A stretch of 64,000 nucleotides of DNA. It comes from Streptomyces ureilyticus (GTDB taxonomy: Bacteria > Actinomycetota > Actinomycetes > Streptomycetales > Streptomycetaceae). A program made the translations under genes and the position numbers. The first letter of the stretch is position 1; each line of letters begins with the position of its first letter. This document shows, piece by piece, positions 33,095-41,522 of this stretch. The notes under the pieces were generated by a model. The model ran no database searches, had not been told where the DNA came from, and saw nothing but the letters and a program-made list of their open reading frames with translations. The stretch is taken from the NCBI RefSeq assembly GCF_011045025.1, contig NZ_JAAKZX010000015.1:1-64000 (forward strand), given 5' to 3'.

Positions 33095-34189
33095 CTACAG
33101 GTCGAGGTGTACGGGGCCGCAGGCGGCCGACACGCAGGTCTGGATCACATCGCCCGGTTCGCCGTGTACGTCGCCAGTCCGCAGGTCGCGGACCCGGCCG
33201 GCGGACAGCGGGCTGAGGCAGCTGCGGCAGATGCCCATACGGCAGCCGCTGGGCATGACGACACCCGCCGCCTCACCGGCATTCAGCAGGGACGTGGCCG
33301 GGCCGGCGTCTGTCTCGACACCGCTGCGGGTGAAGCACACCCGCCCGCCGTGCCTGCCCGATCCCCTGCCGGGCACGGCCGGTGACGGCGGCCGGAACCG
33401 TTCCAGGTGCAGCCGGTGCCGGGCATCCGCGTCGCGCCAGGCCCGCTCGGCGAACGCGAGCAGCCCTTCCGGCCCGCAGGCCCAGCTCTCGCGCTTCTCC
33501 CAGTCAGGGCACAGCGCGTCCAGGCGTACCCGATCCAGCCGCCCTTCTTGGCGGGTGTGGTGTTCGTGCAGCGTCAACCAGCTCTCGCGGGTGGCCATCG
33601 CCCGCAGCTCACCGCCGAAGACGACCCGGTCGGCGTCCGGCGCGCTGTGCACCAGCACGGTGTCCGGACGGCGGCCCGTGCACCCGGCGAGCGCGCGCAG
33701 CATGGCCACCACGGGAGTGATGCCGATACCGCCGGTCAGGAACAGCAGGCGCGGAGGCGGCGGGCCGGGCAGCACGAAATCCCCCTGGACAGGACCGAGG
33801 CGCAGCCTCTCCCCGCGCCGGACCCGGCGGGCCAGGTGCGGGGACACTCGCCCGTCCGGGACCGCCCGTACGGTGATCGCGAAACGCCCGGAGCCGTCCG
33901 GAGGGGTCGTGATCGAGTACGTCCGCCAGTGCAGTGCGCCGTCGATGCCCACTCCCACCGGCACGTACTGCCCGGCCGCGCGATGCCCCGACCAGCCGCG
34001 CCCCGCCCGCACCACGAGCGTCGTCGCGTCCGCCGTCTCCGCCCGTACCCGCTCCACCCGGCCCGCCGGCCACCTGGCCGACCACAGGGGATCGACGACG
34101 GCCAGAAAGTCGTCAGGCAGCAACGGGGTGGTCAGCCGCCCGGCGCCCTGCCAGACGGGCCGCGCCAGGTGCCGGAGCACACCGACCAT
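33095..34189 (-). CDS. Ferredoxin reductase with C-terminal 2Fe-2S domain, electron donor of the desaturase
   Basis: A 364-residue flavoprotein. The FAD domain shows GQYVPVGVG and HWRTYSITTPP (the RxYS motif), the NAD(P) domain shows LFLTGGIGITPVVAML and ESWACGPEGLL, and the C-terminal plant-type ferredoxin carries CRMGICRSC with the fourth Cys in VIQTCVSAACG. The order FNR-like then 2Fe-2S matches reductases feeding membrane desaturases. The ATG at 34189 follows GAGAGG. The 3' end overlaps one copy of a 28-bp direct repeat (33064 and 33092) carrying TCTCTACAGGTCGA. Confidence 0.92.
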   Translation of the reverse strand: MVGVLRHLARPVWQGAGRLTTPLLPDDFLAVVDPLWSARWPAGRVERVRAETADATTLVVRAGRGWSGHRAAGQYVPVGVGIDGALHWRTYSITTPPDGSGRFAITVRAVPDGRVSPHLARRVRRGERLRLGPVQGDFVLPGPPPPRLLFLTGGIGITPVVAMLRALAGCTGRRPDTVLVHSAPDADRVVFGGELRAMATRESWLTLHEHHTRQEGRLDRVRLDALCPDWEKRESWACGPEGLLAFAERAWRDADARHRLHLERFRPPSPAVPGRGSGRHGGRVCFTRSGVETDAGPATSLLNAGEAAGVVMPSGCRMGICRSCLSPLSAGRVRDLRTGDVHGEPGDVIQTCVSAACGPVHLDL

Positions 34190-34484
34190 TCCGCCTCTCC
34201 GTTCCTCGTCACTGTCCGACCACCTACGCTCACGCAGCCGTGGACGACCGGCAAGCCGGGTTGCTCCATCCCTGACGGGCATGACCCTGGCGCGGGCCGG
34301 CGGCTGACCCCGCGCTCTGCGCGGCGGCCCGGCGGCCACTCGACATCGAACCCGAGGACGCGGGCGATTCCGTCCGCCCAGCCCTGGCCGAGGCGCCGGC
34401 CGAGCAAGTCGTACGGACAACCGACCGCTCGACTCGGTGAGGAGCGCTGCTGGGTGGGGCCTCGCCTCCCGGGACGCCGCGGGA

Positions 34485-35090
34485 TCATCGCAGTGGCCTG
34501 CGGATCCACACCTCCCGGGCAGCCGTCTCCCGGTCGGCACCGGCACCGTAATCCGAACCGGAACCAACGTCTGAAGCGATTCGAGGGCCGAGTTCGCCGA
34601 GTTTCGACCATCCCCAGGCGCGCAAGGTCCCCTCCGCCGCGGTCTTCCGGCCGCCTTCGCCGGGCCGGTCCACGGCCGCGACGACCAGATCGGCGTCGAG
34701 GCGGGCCAGCAACCGCTCGCCGAGGCGGGTCGCGATGCCGCGGCGCCGTTGGGACGGCAGCACCATCAGTTCGGCCAGCAGGAAGGTCCGGCCCGAGGCC
34801 GTGAGTTCCTCGATCTCCGTCGGCAGCTCGTCCCGGAAGCCGGACCACCACTCGCCGGTACGAGCCACGCGGAACCCGTAGGCGCAGCCGACCAAGCCCG
34901 CCGCGTCGGCGACCACCATGTCGAAGTCGGTGCGTTGCACATCCTGCTCGAACCGGTTCAGAAAGCTCTGGCGGTCACGGTATTCGGCACCCGCGGCACC
35001 GCGGTACGCCGTGACGTGGACGTCCGCGACGACGTCCCGCTGCTGCTCGGCCTGCCAACGGGACAGTCTGCGCAAGTACACGTCTGTCAT
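34485..35090 (-). CDS. GNAT-family N-acetyltransferase
   Basis: A 201-residue protein: DFDMVVADAAGLVGCAYGF (strand pair), FLLAELMVLPSQRRRGIATR with the acetyl-CoA loop (R/Q)xxGxA-like QRRRGIA, LGERLLARL, and a distal AAVDRP segment. The acceptor is unknown. The ATG at 35090 follows GAGAGG at 5 nt. It is on the same strand as the reductase gene but separated by 295 bp in which I see no gene. Confidence 0.85.
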   Translation of the reverse strand: MTDVYLRRLSRWQAEQQRDVVADVHVTAYRGAAGAEYRDRQSFLNRFEQDVQRTDFDMVVADAAGLVGCAYGFRVARTGEWWSGFRDELPTEIEELTASGRTFLLAELMVLPSQRRRGIATRLGERLLARLDADLVVAAVDRPGEGGRKTAAEGTLRAWGWSKLGELGPRIASDVGSGSDYGAGADRETAAREVWIRRPLR

Positions 35091-35199
35091 ACGAGCCTCT
35101 CCCGGCCGTGGGACGAACATCCCCGGATTCGGCATGGTGACAGCAGGAGCCGACGAGGTAAACCGGGCGTCAGGACAGGGGGTCGATCGAGTGTCGGGA

Positions 35200-35397
35200 T
35201 CAGGAGTGTGACGCCCTGCCGCTTACGCCTTGGCGCTGTTGCCGCAGACGACTCGGCAGGGCACCGCCCTCGTACTCCCACCCTTCTTCACAGCTCCGTT
35301 CGTACGCGTCGTCGTACTCGGCGGCGGTCCGGTGGTCCTCGGCGGCCATGAGAGCGTTCGCGGTGATGCGGTGCCGCGGGTCGGTGGCCGCAGCCAT
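35200..35397 (-). CDS. Hypothetical small protein
   Basis: A 65-residue frame, MAAATDPRHRITANALMAAE, DHRTAAEYDDAYERSCEEGW, then a basic tail. Codon bias fits coding DNA and the central helix looks natural, but the ribosome binding site is poor and I know no family. Real gene or remnant cannot be decided. Confidence 0.4.
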   Translation of the reverse strand: MAAATDPRHRITANALMAAEDHRTAAEYDDAYERSCEEGWEYEGGALPSRLRQQRQGVSGRASHS

Positions 35398-35551
35398 GAG
35401 CCGGGGGCCGAGGCGGCTCGGTGGCCGACGGGATCACCAGGAGGTCCCGGTGACCGACGCCGCCTGGCCAGTGTCCGACGGACCGTTGTGAGGCACCGGC
35501 TACCGTCGCGAGGACACCTGCCGAACAGCTCAGGCACCGCCGCCGTCGTCG

Positions 35552-35725
35552 TCAGCGGACGGGACGCCGCCCGGCGCGCCGGAACCCTCGCACCGCGACG
35601 ACGGCCACAGCGACCGCGAAGAGCACGATGCCGATGACCAGCAGATAGCCCAGACCGTCCGCTGCCGAGCCGATGATTCCCAGTACGACAGCCACAAGGA
35701 CGAGCAGCAGGAAGAGCACCATCAC
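35552..35725 (-). CDS. Small two-helix membrane protein
   Basis: A 57-residue protein: VLFLLLVLVAVVLGIIGSAA and YLLVIGIVLFAVAVAVVAVR form two transmembrane helices, followed by a basic tail FRRAGRRPVR facing the cytoplasm. GTG 35725 follows GAGGAGG at 8 nt. Its second helix and tail recur at 43972-44070 as a fragment. The function is unknown; such hydrophobic miniproteins are common among stress genes of actinobacteria. Confidence 0.72.
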   Translation of the reverse strand: MMVLFLLLVLVAVVLGIIGSAADGLGYLLVIGIVLFAVAVAVVAVRGFRRAGRRPVR

Positions 35726-35768
35726 CCGAACCACCTCCTCGCCGTACTGCGTGCTACGTGTTGGACGG

Positions 35769-36125
35769 TCAGCGGCGTGCGAGCTTGCGTTCGCCATTGG
35801 CGCCCGGCTGGTACGCCATGCCGTAATGCCGGAAGATCGCTTCTTCCTGCTCGGCGGGCAGTACGTCGTCCGTCCCGATCGATGGGGCGTCCCGTACCTG
35901 TCCCTTGGTGTAGGAGACCTTGACGTAGTCCGGCCCGAGGACTGCCTCGTCGAGGGGGACGAAGACCAGCCGTTGGCGGGTGGGAAGCCCGGTCCTGACG
36001 GTGGCCACGGCCGGTTCGTCGGTGGTCGTGTCCACATAGACGGCTTCGAGCATGCCGATCTTGTGCTGCTTCGGGTCGACCACGTCATGGTCGCGCCACT
36101 CGCGGATGTCGGCTGAACGGATCAT
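35769..36125 (-). CDS. PRC-barrel domain protein
   Basis: A 118-residue protein: MIRSADIREWRDHDVVDPKQ, HKIGMLEAVYVDTTTDEPAV, RLVFVPLDEAVLGPDYVKVS, then DDVLPAEQEEAIFRHYGM. The first 80 residues form a PRC-barrel, a small beta-barrel used for protein contacts in photosynthetic and stress proteins. ATG 36125 follows AGGGAGCGGG. A hairpin GGCCCCGG...CCGGGGCC lies 40 bp upstream. It is 43 bp from the small membrane protein gene on the same strand, so probably co-transcribed. Confidence 0.88.
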   Translation of the reverse strand: MIRSADIREWRDHDVVDPKQHKIGMLEAVYVDTTTDEPAVATVRTGLPTRQRLVFVPLDEAVLGPDYVKVSYTKGQVRDAPSIGTDDVLPAEQEEAIFRHYGMAYQPGANGERKLARR

Positions 36126-36319
36126 GTCCCGCTCCCTGTCTGCGCGCCGCCGGTGGTGCAACGGCCCCGGCGTATACACACCGGGGCCGCCCTTCCGGGC
36201 CCTTGCACGTGAGCGTGCGCCGACCCACTTGTCATCGTATGACCGAAACGTCCTTCTGGCATAGGCGGTTTCGGGCAATACGGCCCCTGGCTCCGGTGTC
36301 CTGAAGTGGCACTGTCGCG

Positions 36320-36592
36320 TCAGTCGCGTTTCTCCTCATCGGCCTCCATGAGCCGAATCCCCTGATGTGTCAGCGTGACCATCGCGGGTGCATTTCCCCG
36401 GGTCCAGTCGGCCGTGATAAGCCCTTCGCCCACCAAATATGTGCAGGCCGCGGCCAGATCCTGCTCGGGGATCCCCAAGTCGTCACGCAGCTTCGCCCCG
36501 GTGACGCCGAGGAGGCGATTGCCTTCCGTGGCCTCGTACAGGGTTTTCATGATCGTTTCGCGGTAGTGCTTCCGCTCGTGCAGTGTTGCCAT
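36320..36592 (-). CDS. Small winged-helix-like protein, paralogue 2
   Basis: A 90-residue protein, MATLHERKHYRETIMKTLYE, VTGAKLRDDLGIPEQDLAAA, CTYLVGEGLITADWTRGNAP, MVTLTHQGIRLMEADEE. It aligns end to end with the protein at 30928-31194 (roughly half the residues identical by eye). Conservation of both copies supports a real gene. The ATG at 36592 is the shared start. Function unknown, perhaps DNA binding. Confidence 0.83.
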   Translation of the reverse strand: MATLHERKHYRETIMKTLYEATEGNRLLGVTGAKLRDDLGIPEQDLAAACTYLVGEGLITADWTRGNAPAMVTLTHQGIRLMEADEEKRD

Positions 36593-36859
36593 GATTGCCG
36601 CCACTCGCGCCGAGCACCGACGAAAAGTCAGCTGGGGTACGAGGAACTCCTGGTATTCACTGTACTCCGGGCCAGACCCCGAGCACCTGCGTTGACCAGC
36701 GATTTTCTCGAGTACCGGAGCATTGGGCGGCAGCGTCCGGGCGAGCTTCGTCGTGGCCGGTGCGGAGTATCGTGGACCCAGGAAGCGTCTCTGCTTCCCC
36801 GGCGGTGACGCCGACATCGCCCCAGGCGGTCGGCGAACCGGCGAACCCGCAGACAGGCG

Positions 36860-37363
36860 ATGACGATGCCCGACCCCGATCTCTCACGTGAGGCGAAGCT
36901 CCTGCCGGACGCGATCCACCAGGCCGTCCGGCCCGGAACAGCCATCCTGCGGTTGCAAACGACACACGACCGCGCGGGAATCCTCGACGGTGCGTGGTGG
37001 CCACGGTCCCGCGACATCGGCGCCGAGCTTCCCAGCCTGATCGCCGCGGTGACCGAACACCTCGGGCCTGTCACGCGCGTCGGCCTGGACTCCAGTGCCT
37101 GGGAAGAACTGCCGACGCGGTTGATCATCGACGACCGTGTCGTGCACATCGACTCCTCTCCGGTCGGCGACGACACCGTCCTCATCAGCCGGGGCGATCA
37201 AGATCTCTTCTCCCTGCTCGTGGTACCGCCGCACGCGACACCCGACGCGGCGCGCGACGCGATGGCCAGGGCCGTCCGCGCCGACAACCTCACGCAGGCG
37301 GCGCAGATCCTCATCGACACCGGTACCGGTCGAGTGCTTCCGATCGCCACGGAAGCCTCGTAG
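36860..37363 (+). CDS. DUF5994 family protein, copy A
   Basis: A 167-residue protein: GTAILRLQTTHDRAGILDGA, WWPRSRDIGAELPSLIAAV, PVTRVGLDSSAWEELPTRLI, then LFSLLVVPPHATPDAARDAM. The invariant core is (D/G)GxWWPRSxxxxxELxxL and the ending LLVVPPxxxxxxA. The same core is present in copies at 38177 and 38916. The family is restricted to actinobacteria as far as I know and has no assigned role. ATG 36860 has a weak CAGGCG site. Confidence 0.87.
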   Translation: MTMPDPDLSREAKLLPDAIHQAVRPGTAILRLQTTHDRAGILDGAWWPRSRDIGAELPSLIAAVTEHLGPVTRVGLDSSAWEELPTRLIIDDRVVHIDSSPVGDDTVLISRGDQDLFSLLVVPPHATPDAARDAMARAVRADNLTQAAQILIDTGTGRVLPIATEAS

Positions 37364-37587
37364 CCCGGCCAGGATCACCACGACCCGCGTGCCGTGTGCG
37401 GCGTGCGGCGCCCGTGATGCGGTGCGAGACGCCCGGCGACCGGCAGCGCGAGCCGGGTCCGCCTCCTTTCGCGGCAGGCAGGAGTACGGTGGAGCAAGCG
37501 AGGCCCCTTCGTATGCCGGTGCCAGGCCGGTTTCGGCCTCGCGGTTCCACGACAGCGGGTGCTCGCGCTCGAGGCAGGTTCCGCCCC

Positions 37588-37794
37588 ATGACCGCCGAAG
37601 CCCCTCCGTTGCCCGACGGGCCGTCGGCCGAGGTCCGATTCGTCTCCCCGTACCCGGAAGTGACACGACAAGTCGCCGATGCGCTCCGCTGGTTCTTCGC
37701 CTTCGACGAAGGCGGCAGCTACCCGGCAGGCCTCAAAGCCACGGACCTGCGCCAGCGCCTGCCCCTGGCTCCCTCGTACTCCCCGCGCTCGTAA
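37588..37794 (+). CDS. Short 'AEV' family protein, C-terminally altered
   Basis: A 68-residue protein: SAEVRFVSPYPEVTRQVADA, LRWFFAFDEGGSYPAGLKAT, then LRQRLPLAPSYSPRS. The first 50 residues match the intact gene at 39635-39895 (AEVRILAASPEVSRRVAEVL...SYPAG), but the TRLHLTVDT part is replaced by unrelated sequence, as after a deletion. It may be a pseudogene. Confidence 0.55.
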   Translation: MTAEAPPLPDGPSAEVRFVSPYPEVTRQVADALRWFFAFDEGGSYPAGLKATDLRQRLPLAPSYSPRS

Positions 37795-38176
37795 TCATCG
37801 CGCTCCTCGCGCCCATTGCCGCCCGTATCGAGACCAGCAGGCGGCCGACGGACCGTACGCATGCGAACGAGAACACCTGACCGTCCCTGAGCAGCAAACC
37901 ACCCGTCCACACAGGAGCAGCCCCGGACCCCGGCCGCGCCACCCGCACCGAGGTCAAGGAGCTCCGCATGTCGCTCAGTTCCGCCAAGTCCATGGCCGAA
38001 CCCCCTTCAGCGGCCCTCCCGTCGAACGCCGTCCAGCCGCCGTCATCCGCCTCCTCGAACGCCTCGGCTGGGTGACGACGTCCGCTGGCCGGCACCGGAC
38101 CGCGTCGCCGCCCGCCGCGTGTGGACCCGGCCTTCCCCTTTTCTCGCGTTTCTCATGGCAGTTGACAGGAGCCTTC

Positions 38177-38578
38177 ATGACGACCGCACTGCAGCCCCCG
38201 CTTCCCTCGCCCCCCCTCCTCCGTCTGCGTCTCGCACCCCGCTCCGGCATGCCGCGCCGCATCGACGGAGTGTGGTGGCCTCGCTCGTACGACCTGCTGG
38301 TGGAACTCCCGCGGTTGCTCGCCGGGTTGCCGCAGGCCTGGGGACACATCAGCAGTGTCACGGTCAACGGGGCGACGTGGTCCGTGACCCCCGGCCGGAT
38401 GCTCGTCTTCAACCAGGTCGTGCGCCTGCGCAGGTCCACCACTATGTCCGCCCCAGACACGGTCTGCCTCCTGGCCCCCAGCCGGGGGCGCTGGGACCTG
38501 CTGGTCGTACCGCCCGACACCCCGCCCGATACGGCCGAGCCGCTCATGGCCGCTGCCACGGGCGACGACACCATCTGA
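38177..38578 (+). CDS. DUF5994 family protein, copy B (short)
   Basis: A 133-residue protein: LLRLRLAPRSGMPRRIDGVW, WPRSYDLLVELPRLLAGLPQ, ISSVTVNGATWSVTPGRMLV, RWDLLVVPPDTPPDTAEPLM. The core motif GVWWPRSYDL and LLVVPP are those of copies A and C. It lacks the C-terminal extension of those copies. The ATG at 38177 follows AGGAG at 5 nt. Confidence 0.87.
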   Translation: MTTALQPPLPSPPLLRLRLAPRSGMPRRIDGVWWPRSYDLLVELPRLLAGLPQAWGHISSVTVNGATWSVTPGRMLVFNQVVRLRRSTTMSAPDTVCLLAPSRGRWDLLVVPPDTPPDTAEPLMAAATGDDTI

Positions 38579-38915
38579 TCGTGAGCGGTGCGCGGGGAGT
38601 GCCGGCCGTATGGCGAAGCTGCGCGATGGGCCTCGCCCACCCTGGCCGGCTGTGGTTGCCTGAGACAGCACCGGCCGCCGCTGGTCATCCTCGCCGAGAC
38701 GGAGCACCATACGGCAGCTTCCCGCCAAGGTCGTCCCAACAGCCCGTTCTGCGGCGGTGGGTGTATTCGGGCCGGCCGCCGTCCGGTTGTCGCGCCGGGG
38801 GCCGGAGCGCGGCAACGATCAGGTTCACGGTCACATCCCTGTGATCAGTCGCCTCGGCCCGGTCGGGGTGGCCGGGTGACACGAGGAAGTGCCCTCCCTG
38901 CCCTCCCACGCCTCC
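38579..38915. other. Gene-free stretch between convergent DUF5994 genes
   Basis: About 340 bp with no supported gene. No strong terminator hairpin is evident. Confidence 0.45.
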
Positions 38916-39419
38916 TCAGGAACCTGTGCTCAGGAACCTGTGCCCGATAACCGTCGGGCTGCCGTGGAGGGCATGTTCCGTCGCCATGAGCTCGCTCGCG
39001 GTCATAGGAGGGCCGGAGCCGCTCGCGGCGGCCATCAGCCGGGCGGCTGCCGGGGGGCTGACCTCCGGCGGTATCACCAGCAGGTCCCACCGGCCGGCGG
39101 TGTAGGACAGCAGCATGATCTTGTACGGGTCCAGCTCCCGCGCGAACCAACCGACCTTCACCACATGACCGTTGACGGGCAGCTTGCGCGGGATGACCGG
39201 CCAGTACTGAGGGTTGACGGCGATCCGGGTGATCCGTCCCCACAGAGGATCCAGCACGTCGGCCAGAGCGGACAGTTCGTCCGACAGGTTCCGCGATCGG
39301 GGCCACCAGGCGCCGTCCAGGCCCTGTCGGGACGTGCTCATAGGCTTCAGCGCGAGGCGGGTGCTCGGAACCCTGAAGGGCACCATCCGCAGCGGGGCAA
39401 GGTCGGTGGTCGCGGACAT
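38916..39419 (-). CDS. DUF5994 family protein, copy C
   Basis: A 167-residue protein: STRLALKPMSTSRQGLDGAW, WPRSRNLSDELSALADVLDP, ITRIAVNPQYWPVIPRKLPV, RWDLLVIPPEVSPPAAARLM, then ATEHALHGSPTVIGHRF. It is convergent with copy B. The ATG at 39419 gives a normal family N-terminus; longer in-frame starts add unlike sequence. Confidence 0.87.
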   Translation of the reverse strand: MSATTDLAPLRMVPFRVPSTRLALKPMSTSRQGLDGAWWPRSRNLSDELSALADVLDPLWGRITRIAVNPQYWPVIPRKLPVNGHVVKVGWFARELDPYKIMLLSYTAGRWDLLVIPPEVSPPAAARLMAAASGSGPPMTASELMATEHALHGSPTVIGHRFLSTGS

Positions 39420-39634
39420 CGCGCGAACCCGTCTCCAGACCGCTGCCACAGGCTCGGCCCGGTGTCGTCACTCGCCGAGAACGACACCGGCATGGAGGCC
39501 GGTGTGCGAAATACTCTCGATGCCTTCACGCTACTCCGCTGGGACGTCGAACGGGCCCCGGTGAGGCGCGGGTTGTGAACACTGCCCTGCACACCTCTGA
39601 TGAGGGGCCATGCCGACCTCTGTGAGGAGAACGC

Positions 39635-39895
39635 TCAGACCTCGTCCGTCTGCTCGCGGTCGTTCTCCGAGGACTGACTGGTCACCAGCCAGGACCGGGC
39701 CGGCTCCGCCGGGCGGGTGGTGTCCACGGTGAGGTGGAGACGGGTCCCACCCTCGCTGCCCGCCGGGTAGCTGCGCTGCTCGACGGAGGCGAAGCAACGA
39801 CGGAGAACCTCCGCGACCCTACGGGAGACTTCGGGGGACGCAGCCAAGATGCGTACTTCGGCGTGCCCGGCAGAGGGGACTTCCAGTGGCTCCAT
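39635..39895 (-). CDS. Short 'AEV' family protein, intact member
   Basis: An 86-residue protein: AEVRILAASPEVSRRVAEVL, RRCFASVEQRSYPAGSEGGT, RLHLTVDTTRPAEPARSWLV. This is a beta-alpha-beta-like fold by pattern, of unknown function. ATG 39895 follows GAGGT. Relatives at 31271 (frameshifted) and 37588 (altered) show that this family expanded together with DUF5994 in this segment. Confidence 0.75.
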   Translation of the reverse strand: MEPLEVPSAGHAEVRILAASPEVSRRVAEVLRRCFASVEQRSYPAGSEGGTRLHLTVDTTRPAEPARSWLVTSQSSENDREQTDEV

Positions 39896-40145
39896 GGTGA
39901 CCTCGTTCTTCAGGACGACGTGACGATGGTGACTATGGGCGGTGGTGGTGGCGGGCGATCCTGCAGGCCCCGCCGACTGCCGGGTCCTCCGGCTTCGTCG
40001 GCCGATCCACGGCAGGGCTCACGGTAGTGGAATGCCGCGATCCGCTGGTTGTGCCTGACTTTCAAGCCAACGCCATCAACCCGGACGCCACCCGGGACGG
40101 GTGAGCCGTCCCTGGGCGACCACACCCGTCTTGCGGCCGGACGCG

Positions 40146-40290
40146 TTACGCCGTGTCGTTGAGGCGGCCCATCACCTCGTACAGCTGCTGCGAGGTCAGC
40201 GGGCCGGTGGGGAGCGGGTGGGCGGCTTCGGTGCGTAGGCCGTCGAGTATGAAGGCGACGCCGCGACGCCAGGCGTCGGGGGCGGTGTCC
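40146..40290 (-). pseudogene. C-terminal fragment of a TetR-family regulator
   Basis: The minus frame ending at a TAA (40146-40148) reads PDAWRRGVAFILDGLRTEAA, HPLPTGPLTSQQLYEVMGRL, NDTA. Text of the form AWRRGVxxxLDGLR is usual at the ligand-domain end of TetR regulators. The DNA-binding half is missing. Confidence 0.55.
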
Positions 40291-40376
40291 TTGGCGGCGC
40301 GGGAGCGTTCTGCTGCGAGCCCACCTCGGCGAGGGCGAGATCGTCGACGACCCCGACACGCTGGTACGGCCCGGTC

Positions 40377-41522
40377 TCAGCCGGCCGGTTCGCTCTGCGC
40401 AGGGACCAGTGCACGGGGTGGCCGAGGCGCATCCGTCGTCTTTCCGGAACCGGCCCTCCGAACCATGCGCCGCCACAGCCGTCCCAGAGCCCGGTAGAAG
40501 CGGTCCGGAAGGAACACCGCGTCCGCGATGATCATCGCACCGGAGAACAGGGGCAGTCCCATGAGTACCGCGATACCCAGGTGCATGCCCAACAGCATGG
40601 TCAGGACCGGGTACTTGAGCCGCCCGAACAGGACGAACGGGAAGGCGACCTGCAACAGCACCGTCAGGTAGCAGGCGATGGCGATCAGTAGGTCGTGCTC
40701 GTCCGCCATGAGGGAGAGTCCGGGCCAGGGCCGGAACAGGTCGAGGTTCAGGGCGTAGTGGAGAGCGGTCCCGTTGCCCCAGGACCCGCCCTGCACTTTG
40801 TACAGGCCCGCGGACCCGTACACGAAGCAGACCTGGGCAGCGATGACGAGCATCCCGCAGTTGTGCAGCACGGCGGTCAGCGTCCGCCGGGAAGCGCGGA
40901 GGTGATGCCGGAGCCCGCCCGCCTTCCCGCCCACCGGCAGGTGGTGGGACTTGGCCTCGGCGGCCGTAGCAGCCGCGGATGCGCGAAGCCGGGTTCTGCG
41001 CGCGTCCAGGGACCAGCGACGGCCGCACGCGGTGAAGACGAGGTAGACGGTCATGAGGAGGATGAGGTTGTCTCCTCCGTCGGTCATGAAGATCGCCCTG
41101 CCGTGGAACGACACGACCACGACCGCGAACAGCACGGACACCGCTCTGGTCCGCCAGCCGAGGGCGAACAGTGCCGATACGCAGACGGCCAGTGCGTAAC
41201 AGGCCTCGAAGTAGGCTCGATCGTCGGACAGGGTGAGGATGCTGACCCATCCCGTCTGGTCGAGCAGTTGCCTCGCCAGCTCCGGCGTCCACGGTGAGCC
41301 CGGACCCCAGATCTCGTCGCGGTGCGGAAACTCGCGCAACAGGAAGACGAGGTAGACAAGCCCGTATCCGATGCGCAGGACCGCCGCGGCGTACAGGGAG
41401 ACAGGCCGTTCGGTCAGCACGCCGAGGCCCGCATGCCTCCGGTCGGGTGCGCGATGCGGCGCGCGCGCCGCCGCCCTCTCGGCTGCACGCGGGTGTGGTG
41501 CGGGTAGCCGCTCAGTTTCCAT
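40377..41522 (-). CDS. HTTM-domain membrane protein
   Basis: A 381-residue polytopic protein with the HTTM (horizontally transferred transmembrane, vitamin K carboxylase-like) pattern: SLYAAAVLRIGYGLVYLVFL, WGPGSPWTPELARQLLD, FMTDGGDNLILLMTVYLVFT, YGSAGLYKVQGGSWGNGTAL, HYALNLDLFRPWPGL. HTTM domains occur in gamma-carboxylases and in SdpB, the membrane factor of the Bacillus sporulation-delaying toxin. It overlaps the DUF5819 gene by 11 bp, so the two should work together. The catalytic Lys of true carboxylases cannot be placed with confidence. Confidence 0.88.
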   Translation of the reverse strand: METERLPAPHPRAAERAAARAPHRAPDRRHAGLGVLTERPVSLYAAAVLRIGYGLVYLVFLLREFPHRDEIWGPGSPWTPELARQLLDQTGWVSILTLSDDRAYFEACYALAVCVSALFALGWRTRAVSVLFAVVVVSFHGRAIFMTDGGDNLILLMTVYLVFTACGRRWSLDARRTRLRASAAATAAEAKSHHLPVGGKAGGLRHHLRASRRTLTAVLHNCGMLVIAAQVCFVYGSAGLYKVQGGSWGNGTALHYALNLDLFRPWPGLSLMADEHDLLIAIACYLTVLLQVAFPFVLFGRLKYPVLTMLLGMHLGIAVLMGLPLFSGAMIIADAVFLPDRFYRALGRLWRRMVRRAGSGKTTDAPRPPRALVPAQSEPAG

